Source: Nitrospirota bacterium
GTDB lineage: Bacteria > Nitrospirota > Nitrospiria > Nitrospirales > UBA8639
DNA length: 49,764 bases
Assembly: GCA_029864405.1 (NCBI GenBank)
Contig: JAOTTP010000013.1
Span: 1 to 49,764, forward strand
Direction of reading: 5' to 3'
The notes beneath the pieces were generated by a model that ran no database searches, was not told the origin of the DNA, and was given only the letters and a program-made list of their open reading frames with translations. The position numbers were made by a program, and so were the translations under genes. This document shows positions 7,914 to 16,300 of this stretch, piece by piece. The stretch's first letter is position 1. The number at the start of each line of letters is the position of its first letter.

Positions 7914-8690
7914 ATGAAAATTGCGACCTACAATGTCAATTCTATTCGAAAGCGGATCGGTATTCTTCACAAGTGGTTACAGCAACACAACCCGGATGTC
8001 GTGTGCCTTCAAGAGACCAAAGTACAAGATCATGAGTTTCCGCTGCAAGCATTTGCCGACTTACCCTATGTCATCAACTTTTGTGGTGAGAAATCCTACA
8101 ACGGTGTTGCCATATTCAGCCGGACACCACCGGAACTGGTGTCATTCGGTTTTGAAGACGGGGAACCCCAAGAGGATCCCACTCGTCTGGCTCGGGTGGC
8201 GGTCAATGGCATCACGATTATCAATACCTACATTCCGCAGGGATTTGCGATTGATTCGCCGAAGTATGCCTATAAATTAGGGTGGTTCCAGCGATTGAGA
8301 CGGTATTTTTCGCGTGTGGTCTCACCAGGACAATCCGTGATTTGGTGTGGAGATATGAATGTGGCCCCTGAACCGGTTGACGTGCATAGCCCGGAAAAAC
8401 ATCTCAGGCATGTGTGTTTCCATGAAGAGGTTCGTCGGGCCTATCAGGAGACGGTGTCCTGGGGATTCGTGGATGTGTTTCGGCATCATTTCCCGCGTCG
8501 CCAGGAATTTACGTTTTGGGACTATCGACGTCCAGATGCTCTGGAAGCCAACCGTGGGTGGCGGATTGACCATATTCTGGTCACCCCGCCGCTCCTTCCC
8601 TATTCCCACACGGTGAAGGTGGATGTTCAGCCCCGTCGAGCAGAGAGTCCATCGGACCATACGGTGTTGTGGGCGGAATTCTCACTGTGA
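7914..8690 (+). CDS. xthA: Exodeoxyribonuclease III
   Basis: This 258-residue enzyme is an AP endonuclease and 3'-5' exonuclease of base-excision repair. It has the full exonuclease-endonuclease-phosphatase set: MKIATYNVNSIRKR with the metal-site Asn7, CLQETKVQ with Glu34, WCGDMNVAPEPVDVH with the Asp-Asn pair, and the C-terminal RIDHILVTPPL and SPSDHTVLW, giving the catalytic Asp-His. ATG 7914 is chosen because it begins exactly at the conserved N-terminal strand; the frame remains open upstream but that part has no similarity to the family. Its stop overlaps the left arm of an inverted repeat. Confidence 0.95.
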   Translation: MKIATYNVNSIRKRIGILHKWLQQHNPDVVCLQETKVQDHEFPLQAFADLPYVINFCGEKSYNGVAIFSRTPPELVSFGFEDGEPQEDPTRLARVAVNGITIINTYIPQGFAIDSPKYAYKLGWFQRLRRYFSRVVSPGQSVIWCGDMNVAPEPVDVHSPEKHLRHVCFHEEVRRAYQETVSWGFVDVFRHHFPRRQEFTFWDYRRPDALEANRGWRIDHILVTPPLLPYSHTVKVDVQPRRAESPSDHTVLWAEFSL

Positions 8691-8840
8691 GGGAGTGTTG
8701 AAAACAAGTGTTGCACCTTTCGGGATGCTTTTAGCGATGCGTTCTCGCCGCCGCCTGGCCGTGCTCACGTACTCCTCCGAACGCTCCGCTCGTCCAAGCA
8801 GCTGCGGCTTTGCCTGACGAGCCTTTTTGAACACTCCCTC
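8689..8840. repeat. Inverted-repeat-bounded intergenic element
   Basis: GAGGGAGTGTTGAAAA (8689-8704) and TTTTGAACACTCCCTC (8825-8840) are inverted with one mismatch and enclose about 120 bp rich in CGCTCCGCTCGTC and GCTGCGGC runs. The left arm begins inside the xthA stop codon. It probably folds as one long cruciform or transcript hairpin. Short open frames inside it are not credible genes. Confidence 0.65.
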
Positions 8841-9060
8841 ATCTTCCCCGGGTGGGTCTCTGTCACTCATATGCAAATGAAAAGGCAAGAGAATTGAAAT
8901 ATTATCCAGCCCGTGTGAGGGGGAAAAGATCGGTTCTTGCTGAACCGATCCTGGCAAATGAGGCGTATTCCTACTGCGTAAAGAGATGTTCGAATGTAGT
9001 CTTGTCTGGTTGATAAAGACTCAAGGGCAGAAGCAATCATTCACGAGAATGGTTGCCTCA
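8841..9060. other. Intergenic region before pdaD 3' end
   Basis: I see no coding sequence here. The terminator hairpin at 8924-8950 is the only structure. Confidence 0.5.
8924..8950 (-). terminator. Rho-independent terminator of the pdaD transcript
   Basis: GATCGGTTC (8928-8936) pairs perfectly with GAACCGATC (8942-8950) over a 5-nt loop. On the minus strand four T follow (AAAA at 8924-8927 on the plus strand). It lies about 110 bp past the pdaD stop, the first good stop signal for that strand. Confidence 0.7.
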
Positions 9061-9660
9061 TCAACGACTCTGTTTTGATTTTCTGTGGCGAGGCTTTGGA
9101 TCACCATTGATGTTTTCGAGAGGAATGAAGACCGCACATGCCACCACGGTGGTCCAGAGATTCGGTTTCCCGATAGCAGATTGGGTGATGTTCTGAGTTC
9201 GAACAATATCCCTTCCCATTTTAAACACCTGCTCCCGTTCCTTCCAGGCGACATTAGGATCGAATTTGATGCCAAGAGTGGTCGCGAGCATTTGGGCTGC
9301 GAGATCCTCGGTGTACTCTCCGGCTTCTTCGTCCGTTTCGCCGTAGGCATGATGTTCGGACAAATAGCCATAATTGACATTTCTGCCAGAGGGGATGGCC
9401 AAGCCGATTGAGGCGGAAATCAAGCGATTCCGCTCATTCGTTTCGGATCTGGCCATGACGCAAAAGGTAATTTCGCCTGGATTGAGTAGCTGCTCACCAC
9501 GTTTTCTCGGGATGATTTTACAATCTGGAGGAAATATGGATGAGACCGTCACCAGATTGCAGTACGCAATTCCTGCGCTACGGAGGGCTTCTTCGAAAGA
9601 GGTCAGTTTTTCCTTGTGAACACCCACACCTCTAGTAAGAAACATTTGCGTTGGGACCAT
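9061..9660 (-). CDS. pdaD: Pyruvoyl-dependent arginine decarboxylase
   Basis: The 199-residue product matches PvlArgDC, which decarboxylates arginine to agmatine, the first step of polyamine formation. The proenzyme cuts itself between two serines to make a pyruvoyl group: [13 protein letters not shown] places that pair at Ser40-Ser41. Other family matches are [37 protein letters not shown] and [12 protein letters not shown]. The C-terminus is slightly extended and basic ([11 protein letters not shown]). The ATG at 9660 follows a purine-rich stretch (AAGGAGT). It is the last gene of a minus-strand series that also contains a deoxyhypusine-synthase-like enzyme, so a polyamine role is likely for both. 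Confidence 0.93.
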   Translation of the reverse strand: MVPTQMFLTRGVGVHKEKLTSFEEALRSAGIAYCNLVTVSSIFPPDCKIIPRKRGEQLLNPGEITFCVMARSETNERNRLISASIGLAIPSGRNVNYGYLSEHHAYGETDEEAGEYTEDLAAQMLATTLGIKFDPNVAWKEREQVFKMGRDIVRTQNITQSAIGKPNLWTTVVACAVFIPLENINGDPKPRHRKSKQSR

Positions 9661-9907
9661 CGGGACTCCTTACGTCAATCAGTTAGTGGTGGATTAGGAT
9701 AGGCAGGAGATGACGAGGTGATCGTCGAATCTGATTCACATCCTCGCTCTCCAACCTGTCTACGAAAATTATAAATGGGAAAGCATGGACGATTCGGACG
9801 GCCACGGGAAAGAGCAACCTTGCCACGTACGCGGATATTTTTACCAAGAGTGGTTGGCAAGGTGCAAGATCGTAAGGGCTAAACGTTCAAGAAAAGACGA
9901 GGAGGCT

Positions 9908-11341
9908 TCAAGGAGACGTTTTGACCACTAACAATTTAGGATCGGTCAGTTCCTGGATGGCATACCGAACCCCTTCCCGCCCTAATCCTGACTGTTTGAT
10001 CCCCCCATAGGGCATGTGATCGGCGCGAAAGGTCGGAATTTCATTCACCAGGAGCGCCCCGACTTCTAATTGTGAGTAAGCACGATACATCGTGTCGATA
10101 TTGCTGGTGAATATTCCGGCCTGGAGGCCGAAATCAGAATTATTGTGGAGGCTGAACGCTTCTTCGAGGTCTGCATAGGGTGTGACGGTGACGACCGGCC
10201 CGAAAATTTCTTCACAACAGACCTTCATGTTGTTGCTGACGTGAGTCAGGACCGCAGGTTCGATGAATGAATTCTTTCGTGTCCCGCCGGTCAGGAGTGT
10301 TGCCCCATGCGAAACGGCTTCTTGGATCCATGTCTCGACTCGTTGTGCGGCTTGTTCGTTGATGAGGGGACCTACGACCGTGTTCTCGAGCGAGGGATCG
10401 CCCATGGGCAATGATCGAACCCGGTCGACAAAGGCCTTGAGGAAGTCGTCGTACCGCGATTCATGGACGAAGATCCGTTGCACGGAGATACAGGTTTGTC
10501 CAGCATATCCGTATCCTCCCACCACGCAACGGTCAATGGCCACATCGAGATTGGCGTCCGGTTCTATGATCACCCCGGCATTGCCTCCGAGTTCCAGTAG
10601 GACCCGTTTGTATCCGGCTTTCCCTTTCAGCATCCACCCAATCGTCATCGAGCCGGTAAAGCTCAAGGCTTGGAAGCTCGGATGGATCACCATCTGTTCC
10701 GCCAGGGTATTGGAGCACGGGATGATGGTCAGCATTTCTGGTGGCAGTTCCGTCGTCAAAAAAACTTCGCCCAACATGAGCGAGGTTAACGGAGTTTGCG
10801 GGGCTGGTTTCAACACCATAGGGTTTCCCGCAGCCAGGCAGGGGGCCACTTTGTGGGCCACCAGATTGAGTGGAAAATTAAATGGGGTAATGCCAAGAAC
10901 CGTCCCGATCGGGAAGCGCTTGACAGATGCTGAATAGGCCTCACCTCCAGGGGTGAGGTCCATCGGGAGGATTTCTCCGGGGATGCGCGTGCTTTCCTCT
11001 GCAGCCAGGCGAAAGGTCTGAATGGCCCGGTCGACTTCACGGCGTGCGTCAGTAATCGGTTTGCCGGCTTCCTGACAAATCGTGGACGCAAATTCTTCCC
11101 GTCTGGTGGATAGGCCCGACGCGATGTGCAGGAGCGCCTTTGCTCTGGTATGTGCCGGGATGGTGGCACATACGGTCGAGACTCGTTTAACAGATTCGGT
11201 GACCTGGTGGATATGCTCAGCCTCGGCCTGGCAGACCATGGCCAACACATCATGGGAATAGGGATTCCGTACCGCCTCGACAGAGGAGGTCTGGACCCAT
11301 TGGCCACCTACAAGAATTGGCTTTGCCGTGGCCACAGTCAT
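9908..11341 (-). CDS. NAD(P)-dependent aldehyde dehydrogenase
   Basis: The 477-residue protein is a full-length ALDH superfamily member. It has the cofactor-binding GITPFNFPLNLVAHKVAPCLAAGN run split across the Rossmann fold, FTGSMTIG, the general base in LELGGNAGV, and the catalytic cysteine in YGYAGQTCISVQR. CCEEIFGPVVTVTPY and SGLGREGVRYAIQELTD complete the fold. Its overall style is that of the lactaldehyde / non-phosphorylating glyceraldehyde-3-phosphate / phosphonoacetaldehyde dehydrogenase group, but the substrate cannot be fixed by eye. Given pdaD and the DHS-like gene nearby, an aminoaldehyde from polyamine breakdown is one option. The gap to pdaD is about 250 bp, so it may be a separate unit. 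Confidence 0.9.
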   Translation of the reverse strand: MTVATAKPILVGGQWVQTSSVEAVRNPYSHDVLAMVCQAEAEHIHQVTESVKRVSTVCATIPAHTRAKALLHIASGLSTRREEFASTICQEAGKPITDARREVDRAIQTFRLAAEESTRIPGEILPMDLTPGGEAYSASVKRFPIGTVLGITPFNFPLNLVAHKVAPCLAAGNPMVLKPAPQTPLTSLMLGEVFLTTELPPEMLTIIPCSNTLAEQMVIHPSFQALSFTGSMTIGWMLKGKAGYKRVLLELGGNAGVIIEPDANLDVAIDRCVVGGYGYAGQTCISVQRIFVHESRYDDFLKAFVDRVRSLPMGDPSLENTVVGPLINEQAAQRVETWIQEAVSHGATLLTGGTRKNSFIEPAVLTHVSNNMKVCCEEIFGPVVTVTPYADLEEAFSLHNNSDFGLQAGIFTSNIDTMYRAYSQLEVGALLVNEIPTFRADHMPYGGIKQSGLGREGVRYAIQELTDPKLLVVKTSP

Positions 11342-11373
11342 GGAAAGGTGAGAACCTCGTGAAATGGAGGTGG

Positions 11374-11643
11374 CTAGATCGATGAAGTTGCCTGGTCAGA
11401 GCCAGGCTTGGAAGAAGAGGACGAAGAAGGCAACTGTTCGGCTTTCTGGATTAGATTCTCCGTGCCCCATTCCCGGATCGCGTCCATGCTAAACGGTTCG
11501 AATGCGGCAATCGCTCCGCAACTCGGACATCCGTCGACTGGCATCTTGGCTTTGAATACTTCATCAAAACAGGTTAAGCACACAAACAAATCCGGTTCAC
11601 CTTGCGCACATTCAACAGGCCAAAAAGATTGGGATTCAGTCAT
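11374..11643 (-). CDS. Small zinc-ribbon protein of unknown function
   Basis: This 89-residue protein has CLTCFDEVF and GCPSCGAIA, two CxxC pairs 17 residues apart that probably bind zinc. A low-complexity tail with six Ser in a row ends it. It does not match a family I can name. It is about 30 bp upstream of the aldehyde dehydrogenase gene on the same strand, so the two are likely co-transcribed. Confidence 0.75.
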   Translation of the reverse strand: MTESQSFWPVECAQGEPDLFVCLTCFDEVFKAKMPVDGCPSCGAIAAFEPFSMDAIREWGTENLIQKAEQLPSSSSSSKPGSDQATSSI

Positions 11644-11762
11644 AACATCAAAACCGTTGTGTAAGTAAAAATATGTCTATCACCATCTACCTGTGCAAAT
11701 GTACACCTAATTGCATTGTCAGATCAATGAGAAATTGCGTGGAAAGCTGATGAATGAAGGAT

Positions 11763-12470
11763 CTATGTCCCTTCAATTTGAGCGGAAGACGGAACCGGCA
11801 AAGACATCGAAGAGGTTGAGGCTCCATGAAGCTTGAGTAATTTGTCTATTTCTTCCTTGAACGTCTCATAGGGGAAGGCGCCAGGAATCAAAATGAGATG
11901 AGGATCCTCGGGCACCGTGGTGGGGAAGAGGACGAAGGCGGGTGTGCCTCGAATGCCCAGGGAGCCGGCATCCTGCAAATCTTTTTCAATATCCTGCATA
12001 TAGCGATGGGAAGCCAAGCATTCGGAAAATTGCTCGCCGTGGAGGTTGAGTTCCTTGGCATATTGTTTGAGATTATCCGGAGCCAACTGGCCTTCGCTGT
12101 TAAAGAGACGATCATGCATGGGCCAATAGGCATGTTGCTCTCCTGCGCATCGGGCGGCATCGGCTGCACGAAGGGGGCTGCCCATGCCTCGTGGGAAGTC
12201 CCGATAGACAAATCGGACTTTGCCGGTCTCAATATACTCTGAAAGCAATTTAGGAAAGGTTTCATGGAAAAACTTTTCGCAAAAGCCACAGGTGAAGTCA
12301 GAGTATTCCAACAGGGTGATGGGAGCCTTAGGGTCCCCTCTCACCACATCATCATCCTGGATCAAAAAATCCAGAGTTTTCCCATGAGTCGTGGGACTCA
12401 TGAGCAATGTGCCGAGAAGGATGGTCAGCGATATGGTGGATTTGAGGGGCTGGGCAATATTCATCATCAC
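11763..12470 (-). CDS. DsbA-family periplasmic thiol oxidoreductase
   Basis: This 235-residue protein begins with a signal peptide (about residues 8-30, ending TTHGKT). The thioredoxin-fold domain follows, with ITLLEYSDFTCGFCEKFF placing the redox pair at Cys61 and Cys64 (CGFC), a helical insertion (residues ~95-165), and RGTPAFVLFPTT with the cis-Pro. It is close to the DsbA/BdbD-like DSBA_2 or Thioredoxin_4 groups that introduce or shuffle disulfides in the envelope. A Ser/Pro-rich tail ends it. The gene lies in the minus-strand series just downstream of the deoxyhypusine-synthase-like gene. Specific substrates are unknown; the copper protein at 14.1 kb and the paired Cys proteins at 37.6-38.4 kb are possibilities only. 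Confidence 0.88.
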   Translation of the reverse strand: MMMNIAQPLKSTISLTILLGTLLMSPTTHGKTLDFLIQDDDVVRGDPKAPITLLEYSDFTCGFCEKFFHETFPKLLSEYIETGKVRFVYRDFPRGMGSPLRAADAARCAGEQHAYWPMHDRLFNSEGQLAPDNLKQYAKELNLHGEQFSECLASHRYMQDIEKDLQDAGSLGIRGTPAFVLFPTTVPEDPHLILIPGAFPYETFKEEIDKLLKLHGASTSSMSLPVPSSAQIEGT

Positions 12471-12545
12471 TCCGTTACGGTTATTGTTGCATTCCTGGCG
12501 GACCTTGTCGAGGGAAGAGGTTGGGCGTGGGCCAAGGTGTTGTGG

Positions 12546-13640
12546 TTACCGGCGACGGGCTCTTTCCAGGAGCCCCATCATAAGAAGAGGCCAGACCACC
12601 GTGGCATCACTCAAGACTTCCGCAAACATCCCGCCCTCTTTTCGAGGCACAAATTTTCCCCATGATACACCCTCCTCATAGGTGCATCCGCTGAGGCCAC
12701 CCCAGTAATCCGGCTCCGGGCAGATGCGAACACCGTACTGATATCGCGGAGGGGTTAACTGTGTACCCATCCGGAGATTGAGGATATCAATATAGGGGGG
12801 AGTTTGTTGCGCCCAATTGCGTGGAACTCCGCCCCCGATGGTGAAAATCCCCAACCGTTTGGCAGACAGCAGTTTTTCCGTATAGCTATTGAGATCTAAA
12901 AACGGATTAAACGCCGGACGAGATTGCTGCAAGATCTGCCAGGTTTCCTGATCAGAGAGATCGGGGGATTGAGGCGTGCCTTGAGATTGTCTTCTCTCCT
13001 TCATGGCCCAAATGGAGACATCCAGCCCCATTTCAGAATCGGTAAACGCAGGGATATAGACCGGGACACCCTGCTCATACGCACTTTTCAAAATCCCTGG
13101 TCCTTCGTAATGGTCGTGGAGAGTTTTCCCGATTTCGCGAGTCAGGATTTCCGAGGAGATGGGCGTGTCAGGAGTGATGCGCTTTAAGGTTTGGCTGACG
13201 ACCCGTTCGACGTGATTCAGATTCGATTCCATCTCCAACGTGTCGTACACGCGGTTATAGCCTTTTTCATAGAGCTCGGTGTCCGTCATGGATGGGTGAT
13301 ATTTATAGTGGGTTTTGCCCACGGCTTCACTCAGACCATGAGCAATCAATGCGCCAGTGGACACCACCGCCTGCACCATGTTTCGATCGATCATGCTGCA
13401 GATAATCTTTCCCATTTTCGCAATGGTCATGGCCCCGGATAAGGTCAAGATCACCGTACAATCCGGATCCTCGATCATCTTGCTTAAAATCTCAAAGGCG
13501 TCGCCCAGCCGACGTCCGCCAAACGCGGTCTTTTTCATGGCTGACAGAAGATCGGAAAAGGATTGAATGGTTTCAGGGTCCAGAGCCTCCAGGGCTTCCA
13601 GGCCGTCGCTTTCGCCATCATGAAAAGTTCTCGTAGTCAT
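12546..13640 (-). CDS. Deoxyhypusine-synthase-like enzyme (probable polyamine synthase)
   Basis: The 364-residue protein belongs to the deoxyhypusine synthase superfamily, NAD-dependent aminobutyl transferases. Family features are VILTLSGAMTIAKMGKII, the NAD-contacting VVSTGALIAHGL, PVYIPAFTDSEMGLDV, GIFTIGGGVPRNWAQQ, and the catalytic-lysine motif EGVSWGKFV with Lys at 329. In eukaryotes and archaea the acceptor is eIF5A; bacteria lack that substrate, and bacterial homologs are known or proposed to make homospermidine or related polyamines from putrescine/spermidine. The arginine decarboxylase pdaD 2.9 kb downstream on the same strand supports a polyamine role. The start at 13640 gives a normal length. 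The exact reaction is inferred. Confidence 0.88.
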   Translation of the reverse strand: MTTRTFHDGESDGLEALEALDPETIQSFSDLLSAMKKTAFGGRRLGDAFEILSKMIEDPDCTVILTLSGAMTIAKMGKIICSMIDRNMVQAVVSTGALIAHGLSEAVGKTHYKYHPSMTDTELYEKGYNRVYDTLEMESNLNHVERVVSQTLKRITPDTPISSEILTREIGKTLHDHYEGPGILKSAYEQGVPVYIPAFTDSEMGLDVSIWAMKERRQSQGTPQSPDLSDQETWQILQQSRPAFNPFLDLNSYTEKLLSAKRLGIFTIGGGVPRNWAQQTPPYIDILNLRMGTQLTPPRYQYGVRICPEPDYWGGLSGCTYEEGVSWGKFVPRKEGGMFAEVLSDATVVWPLLMMGLLERARRR

Positions 13641-13812
13641 CAGTTTATTTTTAATCCTCTGTAAGTTTCTTCATGAATAATCAGGCTGTTGAATAGGGCG
13701 AGGTGGAAGATCTGGCCAGGTGGGGAAGGTGCTATGTCTTTAGCAATCACGGTTTGGTTGAGCGTATAACGCTACGTTCGAACCAGTCCTCCTACGCCAA
13801 AGCCCCGGCGGA

Positions 13813-13867
13813 CAGCCTTCGTGGCAACGTCTGTTTGGCATGCCAGCCAAAGCCTTTGCGAAGGCTG
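13813..13867. repeat. Inverted repeat reaching into tRNA-Glu 3' end
   Basis: CAGCCTTCG (13813-13821) and CGAAGGCTG (13859-13867) are perfect inverted arms. The right arm overlaps the encoded CCA end of the tRNA gene (minus strand). Just left of it is the GC-rich run TACGCCAAAGCCCCGGCGGA, a style of intergenic repeat common in such genomes. Confidence 0.5.
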
Positions 13868-13943
13868 GTGATCCCAACGGGATTTGAACCCGTGTCTGCA
13901 CCTTGAGAGGGTGCCGTCCTAGACCAGGCTAGACGATGGGACC
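13866..13943 (-). tRNA. tRNA-Glu (anticodon CUC), CCA encoded
   Basis: On the minus strand the acceptor GGTCCCA pairs with TGGGATC (one G-T). The D arm follows, the anticodon stem GCACC/GGTGC encloses CTCTCAA with anticodon CTC, and the T arm contains GGTTCAAATCC. Discriminator A and CCA are at 13866-13869. It reads GAG codons. It is divergently placed from no gene, lying between the DHS-like gene and the cupredoxin gene on the same strand. Confidence 0.96.
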
Positions 13944-14130
13944 AGTCTGTGTCTTATTCCTTGAACAACTGAAATTCGTATTTCCTGCCCTCACCAGGGA
14001 TGTCAGAAATGTACCATTAGGGACTTATGGCATGCAACGAAAAAAGGGCAGATGACATGAGCCAGAGAGGTGAAATCACCTGTGGTGACAAGGGGTGACA
14101 GTCGCAACAAGGAAAAATAAGGGACTTGAA

Positions 14131-14535
14131 TCAGATGTCAGAGGATGGTGGGTGGGGGGTATGGATGGTTAACAAGCCCCGCATGAAGGGATGCAATCCA
14201 CAGTGGTAGGGATAGCGCCCGGGGGATAACCGGGTTAAGACAAACTGATGATCAGGACGAATGACTCCTGAGTCAAATGAGCATTGTGATCGGGACTGAC
14301 AGTCGTCTGCGACGATGGAATGAGCTTCACGAGTATGATTTTCCCAGGTGAGAGCCGTATCCAATCGGATCATCAGATGGTTGGGAGAAAAGAATGGCGG
14401 TTCTGCTTGGATAGTAATCTGTGGAGAAGAGGCCCACAGAATCGGTTGAGTGAAAATGGGGTATAGGAGTATGACCATGTAGCAGAGCAGCTGGCTTATT
14501 TGAAAGAATGTTTTGGATGAACAAAGAGGCGTCAT
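14131..14535 (-). CDS. Secreted cupredoxin (type 1 copper protein)
   Basis: The 134-residue precursor has a hydrophobic N-terminal segment at about 15-35, likely a signal peptide or anchor. The mature domain of about 95 residues has a plastocyanin-like pattern: FFSPNHLMIRLDTALTWENHT, then His72 in REAHSIVADD, and the terminal loop YPYHCGLHPFMRG. That gives copper ligands His72, Cys112, His115 and Met118, all present. Two further cysteines (79 and 85) may form a disulfide. It would carry electrons or bind copper in the periplasm. Its partner is not evident; the gene lies about 40 bp upstream-side of the htrA 3' end... both on the minus strand, with htrA transcribed first. Confidence 0.85.
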   Translation of the reverse strand: MTPLCSSKTFFQISQLLCYMVILLYPIFTQPILWASSPQITIQAEPPFFSPNHLMIRLDTALTWENHTREAHSIVADDCQSRSQCSFDSGVIRPDHQFVLTRLSPGRYPYHCGLHPFMRGLLTIHTPHPPSSDI

Positions 14536-14578
14536 GGTTGTTCCGCTATCAGGCCAAGGGGATGCACATGTCCTGTCG

Positions 14579-16135
14579 CTATGGTTTGATTGTCAGGAAA
14601 ATGGCGCCTTTTCCACGCTGCAAGAGCACTAAGACGGAGGCTTGAGCGTCAAGTCGCTTCACGAGCTGTTCGAAATCCTGTACGGAACGAATGGGTGAAC
14701 GATTCAGTTCCAGAATCACATCACCTAGTTGAAGACCCGCGCGTTCCGCCGGAGAGTTTGGCGCAACTTGGGTGATAACCACGCCATGGCCATCACTTGT
14801 TTGTCCAGGCTTGACGGGCTCGACGGAAAGACCCGAGAGTGCGTGGTTGCCGGAGACCGATCCGGGAGCCTCCTTCGTCAAAGAAACGGCATCTTTAGGC
14901 ATTTCAGTAATGGAAACAGAGAGATTGACAATTTTTCCGTTTCGCAACACCGCAAGAGGAACCGCACTCTCCGGTGTCGTTTCGGCCACAAGCGTGCGCA
15001 AATGGGTCGGATCTTTCACGGTGATGCCATTGTACGTGCGGATAATATCGCCACGTTTCAATCCGGCTTGTCCCGCCGGGCTATCGCTAAACACATCTCC
15101 CACCAACGCGCCCTGGGTGTCAGGTGCATCGAATTGGGTCGCGAGATCCTGCGACAGTTCCTGGATCGACACGCCCAGCCATCCACGAATGACTTTGCCA
15201 TGCCCGATCAGGCTTTGCATGACGCTTTTCACCATTTGGCTGGGAATGGCAAATCCAATGCCCATGTAGCCGCCCGTTCGGGAGAAGATGGCGGTATTAA
15301 TGCCGATGAGTTGGCCTTGCAAATTGACGAGCGCACCCCCGGAATTCCCCGGATTGATGGCGGCATCGGTTTGAATGAAATTTTCATAATCGACGATGCC
15401 GACATTGGCGCGGCCCACGGCGCTGATAATTCCCATCGTGACCGTTTGATTCAACCCAAAGGGGTTGCCGACCGCCAAGACCAATTCTCCAACTTCCAGT
15501 GCTGTAGAATTTCCCCAGGGTAAGGTGGATAATCCGGTGGCTTCAATCTTGATCACCGCTAAATCGGTTTTGGGATCCGTACCAATCAGTTTAGCCGGGA
15601 ACTTCCGTTTATCTCCCAAGAGCACCATCAAGTCATCGGCCTGTTCCACCACGTGATTATTGGTGACGATGTATCCGTCGTCGCTGACAATCACCCCAGA
15701 GCCTAAGCCTTGCTCCTGCCGTTCGCGGGGTTGTTGAAACCGCCGTTCAAATTCCTCTCCAAAAAACCTCCGGAAGAAGGGATCTTCAAACAGGGGATTA
15801 GTGCCGGGAGCTTGGACTGTGCGTTTGGTCGCAGCGATATTCACCACCGAGGCCATAGCTTCTTTGGCGATTTTGACAAAGGTTTCGTTTGAGGCCAAAA
15901 GTGGGGTCGAGACGTTAACCACGGTAGGCGAATCAGCTGCATGGACGACTGGTACGCGGAGCTCGGCTTCGCTTGGGGCCGCGCTTATTGATGGGGGAGT
16001 CTCGGAAGGCGTGGAGGATGGGGCCTGGGAGCATTGAATGTGGGTAATACCAAGGAGGCCCACCACGACCGCCACCATCCAAAAATGGTGTCTGCTTCTC
16101 ACAGGGGATGTTCGTTCGGCATATGGTCCTCTCAT
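14579..16135 (-). CDS. degP: HtrA/DegP-type periplasmic serine protease
   Basis: This 518-residue envelope protease/chaperone degrades or refolds damaged exported proteins. A basic N-terminus and hydrophobic segment (WMVAVVVGLLGITHIQC) form a signal anchor or, less clearly, a lipoprotein signal with Cys35. The trypsin-like domain has the triad His161 (TNNHVV), Asp191 (KTDLAVIKI) and Ser265 (NPGNSGGALVN). Two PDZ domains follow: one starting VIRGWLGVSIQ near residue 310, the other near 430 with GVVITQVAPNSPAERAGLQLGD. The linker before the protease domain is Pro/Ser-rich. Length is typical of DegP/DegQ. It precedes the cupredoxin gene with a 43-bp gap on the same strand, so co-transcription is possible. 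Confidence 0.95.
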   Translation of the reverse strand: MRGPYAERTSPVRSRHHFWMVAVVVGLLGITHIQCSQAPSSTPSETPPSISAAPSEAELRVPVVHAADSPTVVNVSTPLLASNETFVKIAKEAMASVVNIAATKRTVQAPGTNPLFEDPFFRRFFGEEFERRFQQPRERQEQGLGSGVIVSDDGYIVTNNHVVEQADDLMVLLGDKRKFPAKLIGTDPKTDLAVIKIEATGLSTLPWGNSTALEVGELVLAVGNPFGLNQTVTMGIISAVGRANVGIVDYENFIQTDAAINPGNSGGALVNLQGQLIGINTAIFSRTGGYMGIGFAIPSQMVKSVMQSLIGHGKVIRGWLGVSIQELSQDLATQFDAPDTQGALVGDVFSDSPAGQAGLKRGDIIRTYNGITVKDPTHLRTLVAETTPESAVPLAVLRNGKIVNLSVSITEMPKDAVSLTKEAPGSVSGNHALSGLSVEPVKPGQTSDGHGVVITQVAPNSPAERAGLQLGDVILELNRSPIRSVQDFEQLVKRLDAQASVLVLLQRGKGAIFLTIKP

Positions 16136-16300
16136 GCAGGGTACCTTCTTCCTTTGTCAGTTATGTAGGGGATTCATCGTACAAGGTGCTGATTTCTTGA
16201 ACCTTATTCATGCTCCCCATTTTATCAACTTTGAACGCAAGGGCGGTGGCATTCAATGGCGAACAATCTTCTGCTAATTCTATCAGAGAAGACGCAAGAC

